Assembly (NCBI RefSeq): GCF_020283565.1 | Contig: NC_060060.1 | Span: 25,792,001-25,856,000, forward strand | Direction: 5' to 3' | From: Trifolium pratense | Taxonomy: Eukaryota; Streptophyta; Magnoliopsida; Fabales; Fabaceae | Length of the DNA: 64,000 nt | Shown: in pieces, positions 10,154-20,981 of the stretch | Numbering within the stretch: the stretch's first letter is position 1 | How the letters are laid out: every line of letters starts with the position of its first letter | Translations under genes and position numbers: made by a program | The notes under the pieces: generated by a model | The model's database searches: none | What the model was told of the DNA's origin: nothing | What the model saw: the letters and a program-made list of their open reading frames with translations, nothing else

Positions 10154-10972
10154 CTATCATTTGAAAACAGTGCTTGAAAAACAAAAATGACGCATAAAGG
10201 TTTTCCTTTTCCTTCACAATGAAAGACAAAAAATGGTTTTATTTGAATTATAAGGAAACTATTGTCAGAAACTCGGAATACCGCATAGACAGAAACTAAT
10301 GATGAAAGTTTCATTAGAGAGTAAGAAAATTTTCGGTGCACAAGAAAGGGTTGCAATTATTGTGTGCATGAAAAAGAACATACAAATAGGCAGATTTACA
10401 TAAAATTAAATCACATTTGACATACTAGATCAGTTTCCATATGCCTCAAAATTCTTTCCACATTGCTTTGTGCAATCAATTAGCCATGTCAGTGAGTCCA
10501 ACCTAAATATTTTTAATAAACAAGATTAGAAGTGAAAATCATAAAATTCAGGCACTACTTGCGCAACTATAATTCCCCAACCTTCTTATGAGCATGAACT
10601 GCTCGTAGTTTCTCACTTCCACTTTTTTTTTTGAAGTGAGTACATGCTCCTTCATCGTCAGTTAGAATTAAAGAATGACTCTGAAAACTCATAGTCACAA
10701 TCACATGATAACTATTCTACAATGTTAAAGAAAGACAATGCTATTCTCTGCAAATGTTGAAGGGCAACGACATATTAAAATTAGTTTAGCTTTATATTAT
10801 CAGTTGGATAGTAACTTTGTTTACATAATACAGAGAAGACTAAACTAAGTATTGCATTGAACATGGATTTGAACAAACACATTCACATTTAGCAATCAGA
10901 TGAGTAAAGCAAGTCATCTCTTAATCTACAAATGTGTATAGCATATGTGATTTAAGTTATCATACCACAGGT

Positions 10973-11130
10973 ATCAATCATTAGTTGGTTCAGTGGTGAT
11001 TGACGCTAAACTTGGTAGGGAGGACCACGGTTCGATCCCCCGCAACTGCGATCGGGAGAGGGCTGGAACCACTTGATGTCAGAACTGACCCCCGTACCAG
11101 ATTAAACTGGTGGTGAAAACCAAAAAAAAA
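10973..11130 (+). mobile_element. tRNA-derived SINE (unit A copy)
   Basis: A 158-bp element ending in an A-run, with a Pol III A-box-like start (TTGGTTCAGTGGTGATTGAC) and a B-box-like GGTTCGATCCC at about 11030. It is flanked by a 19-bp target duplication AAGTTATCATACCACAGGT (10954-10972 and 11131-11149). The structure is a tRNA-related head, an unrelated body (ACTGACCCCCGTACCAG) and a short A tail. Confidence 0.9.
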
Positions 11131-11444
11131 AAGTTATCATACCACAGGTGATGAAAGCACCACACGGTAAACTGCATTTCGGAAGTCATGATTTGAACCA
11201 GGAATGGCACTACTTGTATTTGATGGCATAGGAAAGTACCAAGGTTTCAGGTCTTGAATATATACTTGATCTTGCGAAGCATCTTATTATGAGGACAATA
11301 TATTTTAGACATTTAAGTTTTAGATTCGCACAACATCGTTTATTTATATTCCATATTGGATGAGCTCTGTCTTAAAATTATTAACATCCTAGAGAAAGGA
11401 AATTCTTTTTTGGGATCAACTAAGAGCATCTAGGCATCAAGAAA

Positions 11445-11789
11445 GGCTTAACTACACATTTGGTCTCTTACGTTTTTTTTAGGTTTCAATTTGGCCCCTT
11501 ACGTTTAAAAAAAATCAATTTGGTCCCTTACGTTTTCATTAGGTTTCAATTTAGTCATTTCCGTTAGTTTTGTCACTAACACCGTTTGAACTATACACGT
11601 ATCACTGTGTCAAAGTGTCCACGTGTCAGTCCACATATGTGAATTGACTGCCACATGTGACAAAATTGACGGAAAGGACTAAATTGAAACCTAATGGAAA
11701 CGTAAGGGACCAAATTGATACTTTTTAAACGTAAGGGACTAAATTAAAACTTAAAATAAACGTAAGGGACCAAATGTGTAGTTAAGCCC
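11445..11789. mobile_element. 345-bp MITE with perfect 9-bp TSD, unit A only
   Basis: Inverted ends: the left begins GGCTTAACTACACATTTGG and the right, reverse-complemented, begins GGGCTTAACTACACATTTGG. Inside, repeated TTTGGTCCCTTACGTTT motifs appear in both orientations. The 9-bp TSD ATCAAGAAA (11436-11444 and 11790-11798) is single-copy at the empty site in unit B. The TSD length points to the Mutator superfamily. A related sequence is split by the LINE at 60643. Confidence 0.92.
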
Positions 11790-11879
11790 ATCAAGAAACA
11801 ACTAGACATCTCAACTATGTATAGCTCATAAAATATATAAAAATAGTAAATAAAAACACAAATGGGAAGCGAATCCCAC

Positions 11880-12277
11880 CACCCGAGGGATAACAGACTA
11901 TGACCGTGGTTTGCAGCTATTCCCTTCCCGGTAAATATGTGACATTGAAATGTTTAATCCTAAGGAGAAGCAGTTACTCCAACGATTTCTCAAAGTCCAT
12001 GGCACAATATCCATATTTGTGATGGCACTCAACGCAACTTTAGAATCGCTCTCCAACCATATATGATTCCAACCATGTATTCTAGCGTGCAACCATGTAT
12101 GCTAGCGTGCTCAAGAGCAATAATCATTCCCATAAACTCTGTATACAACACAGAATCATGTTGGAGTTTAGCAGCAAAACTGCCAAGGTGGTTGGCAGAA
12201 TGGTCACGGAAAATACCTCCGCACGCCGAGGAATTGTCCAAGAAATAACCATCAGTATATACCTTAATCCAGAGGAT
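11880..12277 (-). pseudogene. LINE ORF2 RNase H region, unit A, first part
   Basis: On the minus strand the frames read NSSACGGIFRDHSANHLGSFAAKLQ, then LALEHASIHG, then WLESDSKVALSAI, matching the RNase H domain (RVT_3 type) at the C terminus of plant LINE ORF2. Frameshifts split it. A copia element at 12283 separates it from the upstream part at 14483-14854. Confidence 0.8.
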
Positions 12278-12282
12278 ACTCG

Positions 12283-12610
12283 TGTTGAGAATAATATGCC
12301 TAAATATCTTCTGAAGATATTAGATTTAAATATTATTTAGATTTATATTTAAAATATGATAATATTAGGTTTTATGATTTATATTTCTATTTAGAATATT
12401 TAAGATTTGTTTAGAATTTATTATAGGATTAGTTTTGTTTTAAAAATATATGATTTGTTTTTTATGTAGCTCTATATATAGAGCCATAAGCATAATGAAT
12501 AAAACAAGAACTTTAGTATTCTTCATATAACCCTATATTTGAGGAGAGTTTTCTCCCTAAATTTATATCTTACCAAATTCCGCAATACAAAAACACAAAA
12601 AACCATATCA
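12283..12610 (+). repeat. Left LTR of the copia element
   Basis: 328 bp, TGTTGAGA...CCATATCA. A TATA-like GCTCTATATATAGAGC (also a palindrome) lies at about 12470-12485. Direct repeat of 14150-14477. Confidence 0.93.
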
Positions 12611-12647
12611 GTGGCATCCGAGCCAACGTTCATAAGGACCTGTGAAG

Positions 12648-14207
12648 ATGGATTTTTCAAAGGTTGCTCCTCCGATCTTTGATGGAGAAGACTATGATCT
12701 TTGGGCGGTGAGAATGAAGGCATTCTTAGATGCTCTAGATCTATCAGAAACTGTGGAGGATGATTACGATGTTTCTTCGTTACCAAAAGATCCCACAACA
12801 GAACAGATGAAAACTCATAAAGAAAGAAAAACCAAGAGGGCAAAGGCAAAGACTTGTTTGTTTGCAAGTGTCTCACAAACCGTCTTTATTAAAATCATGA
12901 CTCTCAAAACACCAAAAGAAATTTGGGATTACCTAATAGAAGAATATAAAGGAGATGAAAGGATTCGAAGCATGCAAGTTATGAATTTATTGAGAGAGTT
13001 CGAGTTGCAAAGAATGAAGGAGGATGAAACAATCAAGACATACGCTGATAAATTATTGTGTATTGCTAATAAGGTACGATTACTAGGCACTCAATTTTCT
13101 GATTCCAGAATTGTGGAAAAACTCCTTGTAACGGTACCTGAAAGATATGAAGCCTCTATAGCCGCCTTGGAGAACACAAAAGATTTGAGTAAAATCACTC
13201 TGCCAGAAGTGTTACATGCATTGCATGCACAAGAACAAAGAAGACTTATGAGGGAAGAAAGAACTATAGATGGTATATGTCTAGCAAAAGGTTTTGGAAA
13301 GAAATACCAACACAAACCATGTCCTCATTGCAAAAAGGATAATCACTCACCAAAGAATTGTTGGTGGAGGCCTGATGCAAAATGTGAAAAATGTGGTAAA
13401 TTAGGTCATATGATGAAGGTATGCACATCACAACAACAACAAGGAGATGTTAACATTGCTCATGAACAATATGAAGAAGACCAGGAACTACTACTTGCAA
13501 TCTCAGGTTTTACAACCAACAAATCGTCAAAAGAATGGCTCATTGACAGTGGTTGCACAAACCATATGACTTATGATCGAGATCTTTTCAAAGAGCTCAA
13601 TAAAACTTCTATTTCCAAAGTCAGAATTGGGAATGGAGAACAAATTGCAGTAGAAGGCATTGGAACAATTTCAATTAAAACTCATGCAGGTATGAAACAA
13701 ATTTCCAATGTTTTATATGTTCCTGAAATTAATCAGAATCTTTTAAGTGTTGCTCAGTTATTGGAGAAAAATTATAAAGTGATATTTGAACATAAAAGTT
13801 GTGTGATTAAGGATCAAAACAATAAGGAAGTGATCACATCTCAGATTAAAGGCAAAAGATTTGTTTTAGATTTAATGAAGAATGATCATATTATTGAAGA
13901 GAAAAAAGAACTTAAATTCAAAGAAGATCGCGAAGATTCAGGTATTTTGAAGAAATTTCAAGTTAAGGAGGAGAATAAATATGCTTGTGAAAAATCACCT
14001 AAAAGTCATAACAAATGCAATGTTTCTACCATGAAGTCCACAAGGCACAAAGATGCTAAAGCTTGCGATAAGAAGAAGAATCAAAACAAGAATAATTTTT
14101 CAAGAAGCTCAGATTGGATACGCACAAAAGATATTCAGTCAAGGAGGAGTGTTGAGAATAATATGCCTAAATATCTTCTGAAGATCTTAGATTTAAATAT
14201 TATTTAG
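12648..14207 (+). CDS. Copia Gag-protease polyprotein (519 residues)
   Basis: Gag-type capsid region (UBN2-like: FDGEDYDLWAVRMKAFL, then IWDYLIEEYKGDERI and ETIKTYADKL) at about residues 10-190. Two CX2CX4HX4C zinc knuckles (CPHCKKDNHSPKNC and CEKCGKLGHMMKVC) lie at about 225 and 246. An aspartic protease with EWLIDSGCTNHM follows at about 295, then NVLYVPEINQNLLSV. After residue 400 the chain is Lys-rich and unlike the usual GAG-pre-integrase. The ORF then runs into the right LTR for its last 19 codons, where it stops. The start is the ATG at 12648, 38 bases after the LTR. The family normally continues with integrase, reverse transcriptase and RNase H, lost here, so movement would need help from another copy. 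Confidence 0.9.
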   Translation: MDFSKVAPPIFDGEDYDLWAVRMKAFLDALDLSETVEDDYDVSSLPKDPTTEQMKTHKERKTKRAKAKTCLFASVSQTVFIKIMTLKTPKEIWDYLIEEYKGDERIRSMQVMNLLREFELQRMKEDETIKTYADKLLCIANKVRLLGTQFSDSRIVEKLLVTVPERYEASIAALENTKDLSKITLPEVLHALHAQEQRRLMREERTIDGICLAKGFGKKYQHKPCPHCKKDNHSPKNCWWRPDAKCEKCGKLGHMMKVCTSQQQQGDVNIAHEQYEEDQELLLAISGFTTNKSSKEWLIDSGCTNHMTYDRDLFKELNKTSISKVRIGNGEQIAVEGIGTISIKTHAGMKQISNVLYVPEINQNLLSVAQLLEKNYKVIFEHKSCVIKDQNNKEVITSQIKGKRFVLDLMKNDHIIEEKKELKFKEDREDSGILKKFQVKEENKYACEKSPKSHNKCNVSTMKSTRHKDAKACDKKKNQNKNNFSRSSDWIRTKDIQSRRSVENNMPKYLLKILDLNII

Positions 14208-14477
14208 ATTTATATTTAAAATATGATAATATTAGGTTTTATGATTTATATTTCTATTTAGAATATTTAAGATTTGTTTAGAATTTATTATATGATTAGT
14301 TTTGTTTTAAAAATATATGATTTGTTTTTTATGTAGCTCTATATATAGAGCCATAAGCATAATGAATAAAACAAGAACTTTAGTATTCTTCATATAACCC
14401 TATATTTGAGGAGAGTTTTCTCCCTAAATTTATATCTCACCAAATTCCGCAATACAAAAACACAAAAAACCATATCA
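14150..14477 (+). repeat. Right LTR of the copia element
   Basis: 328 bp. It differs from the left LTR at three sites seen by eye (GATCTTAG for GATATTAG; TATATGATT for TATAGGATT; ATCTCACC for ATCTTACC). It carries the stop codon of the gag-protease ORF at 14205-14207. Confidence 0.93.
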
Positions 14478-14482
14478 ACTCG

Positions 14483-14854
14483 TACTTTCCATAGTACCAG
14501 ACTGATTGTAGGTGCGTTCTTAAGACGAATTGGCACCTGTGACGTCTGCAGAATTGACATTGACATGTTCGCACTCGACTTGCTAGACCAACTTTTCATG
14601 AGTGCAGCACTATTCACAATCAACGTTTTTATTTTCATTTGGGCAGCAAGTAATGAAATAGACGTGTTATTAAAACGGATACCATTTCGTGCCATCCATA
14701 TAGTATGGAAAATATGGATAATAGCAGCTGTAGCAAGGTCCAAAGTCTGGTCGTCCCAAGCTTGATTGCAACTCGTAGAAACTGCGTTGAACGTTGTAAT
14801 ATCAAAGTGATGATTAAAAATACTGTCCAACCATATCCATAGTGCAGCAGCAAA
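14483..14854 (-). pseudogene. LINE ORF2 zinc-finger-RT region, unit A, second part
   Basis: Minus-strand frames match the region at 19305-19640 in unit B (AAALWIWLDSIFNHHFDITTF and a WMARNGIRFNNTSISL segment), the linker between the zf-RVT domain and RNase H. The LINE ends abruptly at about 14854, where unit B begins. Confidence 0.8.
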
Positions 14855-14866
14855 CAGATCAAACAT
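14851..14866. other. Tandem-duplication junction with 16-bp templated-looking filler
   Basis: The 16-mer CAAACAGATCAAACAT sits between the LINE end of unit A and the start of unit B. An identical 16-mer lies 38 bases downstream at 14889-14904, within unit B sequence. Unit A's own start (5033-5045) lacks it at this position. This is the signature expected of templated insertion during end joining. Confidence 0.75.
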
Positions 14867-15729
14867 TTATGTCATTGTGCTTTCTTGTCAAACAGATCAA
14901 ACATGCCCTTGACCGTATACTCCCTTTGAACTTATTTATAAGTAAAAGTTAAAGAAATTTTTTGCCTTAAATATAAGTTGAGCATCGGTCTGTTTCGGGC
15001 CAAAAACCATCAAACCGATAAAAATCGTAATCATTTAATTTGGACCCAATTCCGACCGTCTAAAAGTACCCCTGATTAATTGTCACTTTTTGACATAACT
15101 GCATAGTCCCAATGCAAATTTAATGTATGTAAGGGGTAATTTAGTAAAAATAACAAATTTATTAACATCTGTGAAACAATAGAATTTTGGATATTCCGAT
15201 CAAATAAACATTTTGTTCCGTGAAAAGTTCCAAATGGAATTTATTGGCAAAATATTGTGTTCTGAGGTGCTAGTTAAGAGAATAGAAAGGAAAAAAAATT
15301 GAATTGAAAAAATATTTTTTATATTTTTAAAAATTAGATTATAAAAGTTTCAAGTATTTTTTTATTATTATTTACAAATTACTAGCATTTTACAGGACTA
15401 AAAATATACTTCACCTTATTGTTATTACTTAAATTTGAATGAGATCAATAGTGTTTTTTTTTTTTTAAGCTTTAAAGGTAAATTCCAAGAAAGTGATGGA
15501 CTGAACTGCTAGTTATCGAAGTTTCTTGGACAAGAAACATAAAATTAGTCAATAGCATAAAGTGAATATTTTGAATTAATAAACTTGTTGTCCAAGTTAA
15601 TTATCTACTTCAACAAGAAAACTAAGTTTATATAAAGTATAGAGGTTAACAAATGAATTCAAATGCATCCATCAATTAGCAAAATCCTCTAAATTAATAA
15701 TATTGAGCACCATCACAAACAGGAGTAAA

Positions 15730-15906
15730 ATGGGTTCTAAGGGAAACAAGAAAAGCTGGTTTTCATCAATACTAAGATTCTTTACAATGTTATTTTGTGG
15801 TAATAAAAAGACAAGTACCAAAGATTCTGCAACTAGTGGACCTGAAGCATCCATAGTTGCAGCATCAAAGCATTTCTCTTCTGCCCACAAAGTGAAGTTC
15901 AATTAG
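15730..15906 (+). CDS. Small 58-residue basic protein, duplicated (copy B), hypothetical
   Basis: Identical in protein sequence to the ORF at 8525-8701, in the same relative place within tandem unit B. The only coding difference seen is a silent T-to-C in the Ser codon before Trp10. At the observed divergence of about 1 percent, identity over 177 bases is not by itself proof of selection. The frame is antisense to a longer open frame that I regard as a shadow. Confidence 0.5.
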   Translation: MGSKGNKKSWFSSILRFFTMLFCGNKKTSTKDSATSGPEASIVAASKHFSSAHKVKFN

Positions 15907-17204
15907 TTCAGTGTATCTTTTGTGGTATATCAAAAGAGATAAACTTTTCAATCTAATCAAGTTGGTGATTGCTTTTTTCCCCGAGTTGCTCACATAGACA
16001 AAATACACTACCGGAAGATTTCATCTCCTACTAGAAAATATCTTCCGGTAAGTGGATGAGAGGATTTTGAGCAATTCAGGGGGAGAGCAATTATCAATCA
16101 AGTTCACCTTGATATGAAATTTGTGTCATTAAAAAATATATCATGTGAAAGTACACTTACCTTTGATATTATAGAAATGTGAGTGGTAGAAAATGTTACT
16201 CTCATATAAAATTTTTACTTTTACCTTTGATTCAAAAGAAAGTCTTATATATGTTATGGGAGTAAAAAGTGATTCTCTTGATTAATATTGGTATGTTTAA
16301 CTTAATCATATATTTTAGTTATTAAGGATGAACCAGTTGATATGCCTTGCTTAAAATTCCATTTTCTGATATTGTTAAGGATAAATCAAGCACACTAACA
16401 TAGTAACAGTATACATTTTCATAATCTCTTGCTAATATGCTAAAAAAAAATGCTATATCTTTTAGCTTATGACAGCAAAACTGTCGGAACATAAGCAATA
16501 GTTATAACTTTTAACTTACAACTCAGCCAAAACAAATATATATTTGCAGTCCAAAATAGAGCATAACCAATAGTTATAACTTATAACTACTACCTCCTTC
16601 TTCAAAGTTCAAATCAATATATCCCCAACACATAAGACTAAAAGCACTATTGTTTCCACCATAGTTGCATCAGTTACTTAATATAATCCCTAATCTTATT
16701 ATATCTAAATTCCAAAGTCAGATTCAACTTCAAACCAAACTTCTTACCGACACTTTGGTTTTAGGATATTACTTGTGTATTTTAGACTTACCATAACATG
16801 TAACAAAAATAAAAAGACTTACCAGATGAATATCACAAATAAGCAACTTTTAGATTATTATGATTATGACTAGTATTCATAATACAATTTAGGGTCATAG
16901 AGACATCAATATCTCAAGTAAATTCAAGGTATCAAATATTGCAAGTAAATTCAAGGCATCAGTAGGGTCATCGAGACATCAAATTTAACAAGAAGTAAAA
17001 TCAAGGCTTCATTAGGGTTATCGAGGAATCAATATCGCAAGTGCATTTTATGTGAAAACAATTTAAAAGTTTACTGATAACTTGAGTGGAAATCGGGGTG
17101 GCAATATTCGGAGTCGATGCCAAAAGTGCTTTTATTCATGCTTGTTGTACAAGTAGTATTGTTAGTTGTTTCCCATTGCAACCATGGTTAGGTAATCCCA
17201 TCCA

Positions 17205-17391
17205 TCAAAACAGGAAGAGATATAGGCAACGGTGGACTGCTAGATGTTTTTGTTTTATCAGTCCTCCGATGAATGAGCTTGTGTCACTCCTTTCTCCATC
17301 GAGTGACGAAATATCCGTATCTTCAACATTTGAAATAACATCCTCAATATATCTCTCAGCCTCCTCAGTCAACCGCATAGACATTCTGTTT
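17205..17391 (-). pseudogene. Exon-like fragment of an unidentified host gene (copy B)
   Basis: Copy of the fragment at 9967-10153 with the same translated residues (MRLTEEAERYIEDV... SDTSSFIGG). The flanking possible acceptor is also conserved. It is retained in both units but shows no partner exons nearby. Confidence 0.4.
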
Positions 17392-18196
17392 CTATCATTT
17401 GAAAACAGTGCTTGAAAAACAAAAATGACGCATAAAGGTTTTCCTTTTCCTTCACAATGAAAGACAAAAAATGGTTTTATTCGAATTATAAGGAAACTAT
17501 TGTCAGAAACTCGGAATACGGCATAGACAGAAACTAATGATGAAAGTTTCATTAGAGAGTAAGAAAATTTTCGGTGCGCAAGAAAGGGTTGCAATTATTG
17601 TGTGCATGAAAAAGAACATACAAATAGGCAGATTTACATAAAATTAAATCACATTTGACATACTAGATCAGTTTCCATATGCCTCAAAATTCTTTCCACA
17701 TTGCTTTGTGCAATCAATTTGCCATGTCAGTGAGTCCAACCTAAATATTTTTAATAAACAAGATTAGAAGTGAAAATCATAAAATTCAGGCACTAGCGCA
17801 ACTATAATTCCCTTATGAGCATGAACTGCTCGTAGTTTCTCACTTCCACTTTTTTTGAAGTGAGTACATGCTCCTTCATCGTCAGTTAGAATTAAAGAAT
17901 GACTCTGAAAACTCATAGTCACAATCACATGATAACTATTCTAAAATGTTAAAGAAAGACAATGCTATTCTCTGCAAATGTTGAAGGGCAACGACATATT
18001 AAAATTAGTTTAGCTTTATATTATCAGTTGGATAGTAACTTTGTTTACATAATACAGAGAAGACTAAACTAAGTATTGCATTGAACATGGATTTGAACAA
18101 ACACATTCACATTTAGCAATCAGATGAGTAAAGCAAGTCATCTCTTAATCTACAAATGTGTATAGCATATGTGATTTAAGTTATCATACCACATGT

Positions 18197-18355
18197 ACCA
18201 ATCGTTAGTTGGTTCGGTGGTGATTGACGCTGAACTTGGTAAGGAGGACCACGGTTCGATCCCCCGCAACTGCGATCGGGAGGGGGCTGGAACCACTTGA
18301 TGCTAGAACTGACCCCCGTACCAGATTAAACTGGTGGTGAAAACCAAAAAAAAAA
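18197..18355 (+). mobile_element. tRNA-derived SINE (unit B copy)
   Basis: Same insertion as 10973-11130, inherited through the tandem duplication. The target duplication is recognisable (18178-18196 and about 18356-18374) with a few substitutions. The B-box-like GGTTCGATCCC is intact. Confidence 0.9.
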
Positions 18356-20666
18356 AAATTATCATACCACAGGTGATGAAAGCACCACATGATAAACTGC
18401 ATTTCGGAAGTCGTGATTTGAACCAGGAATGGCACTACTTGTATTTGATGGCATAGGAAAGTACCAAAGTTTCGGGTCTTGAACATATACTTGATCCTGC
18501 GAAGCATCTTATTATGAGGACAATATATTTTAGACATTTAAGTTTTAGATTCGCACAACATCGTTTATTTATATTCCATATTGGATGAGCTCTGTCTTAA
18601 AATTATTAACATCCCAGAGAAAGGAAATTCTTTTTTTTGGATCAACTAAGAGCATCTAGGCATCAAGAAACAAGTAGACATCTCAACTATGTTGGCACCC
18701 CTAATTTCACCTATCCTATACCTATAGCTCATCAAATATATAAAAATAGTAAATAAAAATATGTGGGTGGGGGGCTAGGCCTTACCCCATCCAAAAATTA
18801 AGGAGAAAAACATTACTAGTGAAATCTAAAGGTAGGGAGTCCCAACTTGTCTTTCAAAAACTCACTCCTAACACAAATCGGAAGCGAATCCCACCACCTG
18901 AGGGATAACAGACTATGACCGTGGTTTGCAAGTTTGTCTGCGCAGCTATTCCCTTCTCGGTAAATATGTGACATTGAAATGTTTAATCCTAAGGAGAAGC
19001 AGTTACTCCAACGATTTCTCAAAGTCCATGGCACAATATCCATATTTGTGATGGCGCTCAACGCAACTTTAGAATCGCTCTCCAACCATATATGATTCCA
19101 ACCATGTATTCTAGCGTGCAACCATGTATGCTAGCGTGCTCAAGAGCAATAATCATTCCCCTAAACTCTGTATACAACACAGAATCATGTTGGAGTTTAG
19201 CAGCAAAACTGCCAAGATGGTTGGCAGAATGGTCACGAAAAATACCTCCGCACGCCGAGGATACTCAGTACTTTGCATAGTACCTGACTGATCGTAGGTG
19301 CGTTCTAAAGACGAATTGGCACCTGTAACGTCTGCAGAATTGACATTGACAGGTTCGCACTCGACTTGCTAGACCAACTTTTCATGAGTGCAGCACTATT
19401 CACAATCAACGTTTTTATTTTCATTTGTGCAGCATGTAATGAAATAGACGTGTTATTAAAACGGATACCATTTCGTGCCATCCATATAGTATGGAAAATA
19501 TGGATAATAGCAGCTGTAGCAAGATCCAACGTCTGGTCGTCCCAAGCTTGATTGCAACTCGTAGAAACTGCCGTTGAACGTTGTAATATCAAAGTGATGA
19601 TTAAAAATACTGTCCAACCATATCCATAGTGCAGCAGCAAAAGGGCAATGGAGAAAAATATGGGAACTGGTCTCAGCAGACGCCATGCATAAAACACAAT
19701 TAGAAACAACCGTACACCCACGTTTCATGAAATTCTCATTGGTAGGCATTTACTCATGCAAACATCGCCAAACGACAAATGAATTGGAAGGGGGAATATG
19801 GTTAAAACATATAGGGGCTGTCCAATTAGTCGCTGGTGCTGGAAAGAGGAACTGATACGCAAGTTTTGATGTTAAAATTCCATCGTCGAGTTCTTCCAAA
19901 CAAGTCTGTCATCAAACTGCTGTGCTGGAAGCGTTACCGCAGAAATTCTGTCGGCCAATGCAGCGTCGAAATCTGTTATATAATTGGGTATGATCCATTG
20001 ATTTGCCACTCGCATATCCGCAATCGAAGAATTCAGAGTTTTCAAAATCTGTCGCGGGATATGTAGCATATCTACCAATGATTCACCTAGCCAATTATCC
20101 TTCCAATATGAGATAGTATCTCCTTTGCCAATGAGCCATAATGAATGATCCACGACAGTTGCATAATGATGTTTAAGACCATTCCATATAGAAGAACGAA
20201 GGAAAGATTTAGTGGGTGTACCATTCTTAAAATAGCGAGCTCGACAGAGAATCGCCCATTGATCATTTCTTTACAGCATCTTCCAACAAAGAAGCAACAT
20301 GAGAGACTCGTTAATCTTAGACGGAGGTCTTAAATCCAAACCACCAACCTCGTAAGGTGTACAAACTGTTTTCCAAGCGACCGTGCAAAATTTCTTTATA
20401 TTTATATCACCGATCCACACGAAGTTGCAAATCCATGCATCAAGTTTCTTCAACATGTTCTTGGACCAGCGATAAACATGAAAAGAAGAAACCAGCATTC
20501 CATGAATTACCGAGCGCACCAACTGAACTCTTCCCATAATCAAGAGCAGAGAGCCTTTCCACGTTGCTAGCTTCACTTTAATTCTACCTGCCATTGCCTG
20601 AAACTGAATTGCCTTAGGTTTACCAACGAATATAGGGACATCCGAGATAAGTGAACGGAATGATGC

Positions 20667-20981
20667 CTATATTAACCTCCAATCAAGAGTATCAAATGCT
20701 TTCTTGATATCTATTTTCAATGCCAAATTACCAGCAAAGCTTCGTTTAGAAAGAACGTTTATGGCTTCAGAGGCGACAATAATGCAGTCAGCGATGCTTC
20801 TGTTTGGTACAAAGCCACGTTGATGTCGTGAAATAATTTTTGAAGCTATTATAGCCAGTCTATCCGCCAACAATTTCGTAATAATTTTAAATTGAAAGTT
20901 TGCGAGTGCAACCGGTCGAAAATTCTCTATGCGGTCAGCACATGGAGCTTTAGGAATTATGATCAACAAATTAGAATTCAA
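20667..20981 (-). pseudogene. LINE reverse transcriptase fragment
   Basis: This open stretch contains the fingers/palm motifs NFRPVALANFQFKIITK, HQRGFVPNRSIADCI and KIDIKKAFDTLDW, which are classic plant LINE RT blocks 1-3. The next block with the catalytic Asp pair is not found: within about 30 bases the sequence jumps to the thumb-side segment. The domain is therefore inactive. Confidence 0.85.

Larger units (their letters stand above)
12283..14477 (+). mobile_element. Non-autonomous Ty1/copia element carrying gag and protease only
   Basis: LTRs of 328 bp at 12283-12610 and 14150-14477 start TGTTGAGAAT and end CCATATCA. They differ at about three positions. TSD ACTCG lies at 12278-12282 and 14478-14482. 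A PBS-like TGGCATCCGAGCC follows the left LTR and a polypurine tract (AAGGAGGAG) precedes the right LTR. The interior is one ORF; integrase and reverse transcriptase are absent. It is young, inserted into the LINE of unit A, and absent from unit B. Confidence 0.95.
5042..14862. repeat. Tandem duplication unit A (with four later insertions)
   Basis: Apart from insertions at 5138, 5834, 11445 and 12283, this unit is nearly collinear with 14866-19640 (unit B). It opens with TTTATGTCATTGTGCTTTC and ends inside a LINE fragment at GTGCAGCAGCAAA. Divergence from unit B was about 1 percent in the stretches compared by eye (for example 10021-10480 against 17259-17718). Shared contents are a small ORF, an exon-like fragment, a SINE and a LINE 3' part. 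Removing the insertions leaves roughly 4.7 kb. Confidence 0.9.
14866..19640. repeat. Tandem duplication unit B (without the four insertions)
   Basis: This is a direct-orientation copy of unit A. It shows uninterrupted sequence at the sites where unit A carries the 256-bp MITE, the 2.36-kb LTR element, the 345-bp MITE and the copia element. The uninterrupted sites are at about 14956, 15393, 18666 and 19265. The LINE continues past 19640 to about 21890 here, whereas in unit A it is cut at the junction near 14854. Confidence 0.9.

Noticed and set aside
9848..10177. 109-codon plus-strand frame, conserved in unit B
   Set aside because: It overlaps the more coding-like minus-strand exon fragment and begins at a non-ATG codon; conservation is explained by the recent duplication.
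14406..14765. 119-codon plus-strand frame at the copia right LTR and LINE
   Set aside because: It crosses the LTR/LINE border and is antisense to the LINE ORF2 remnant.
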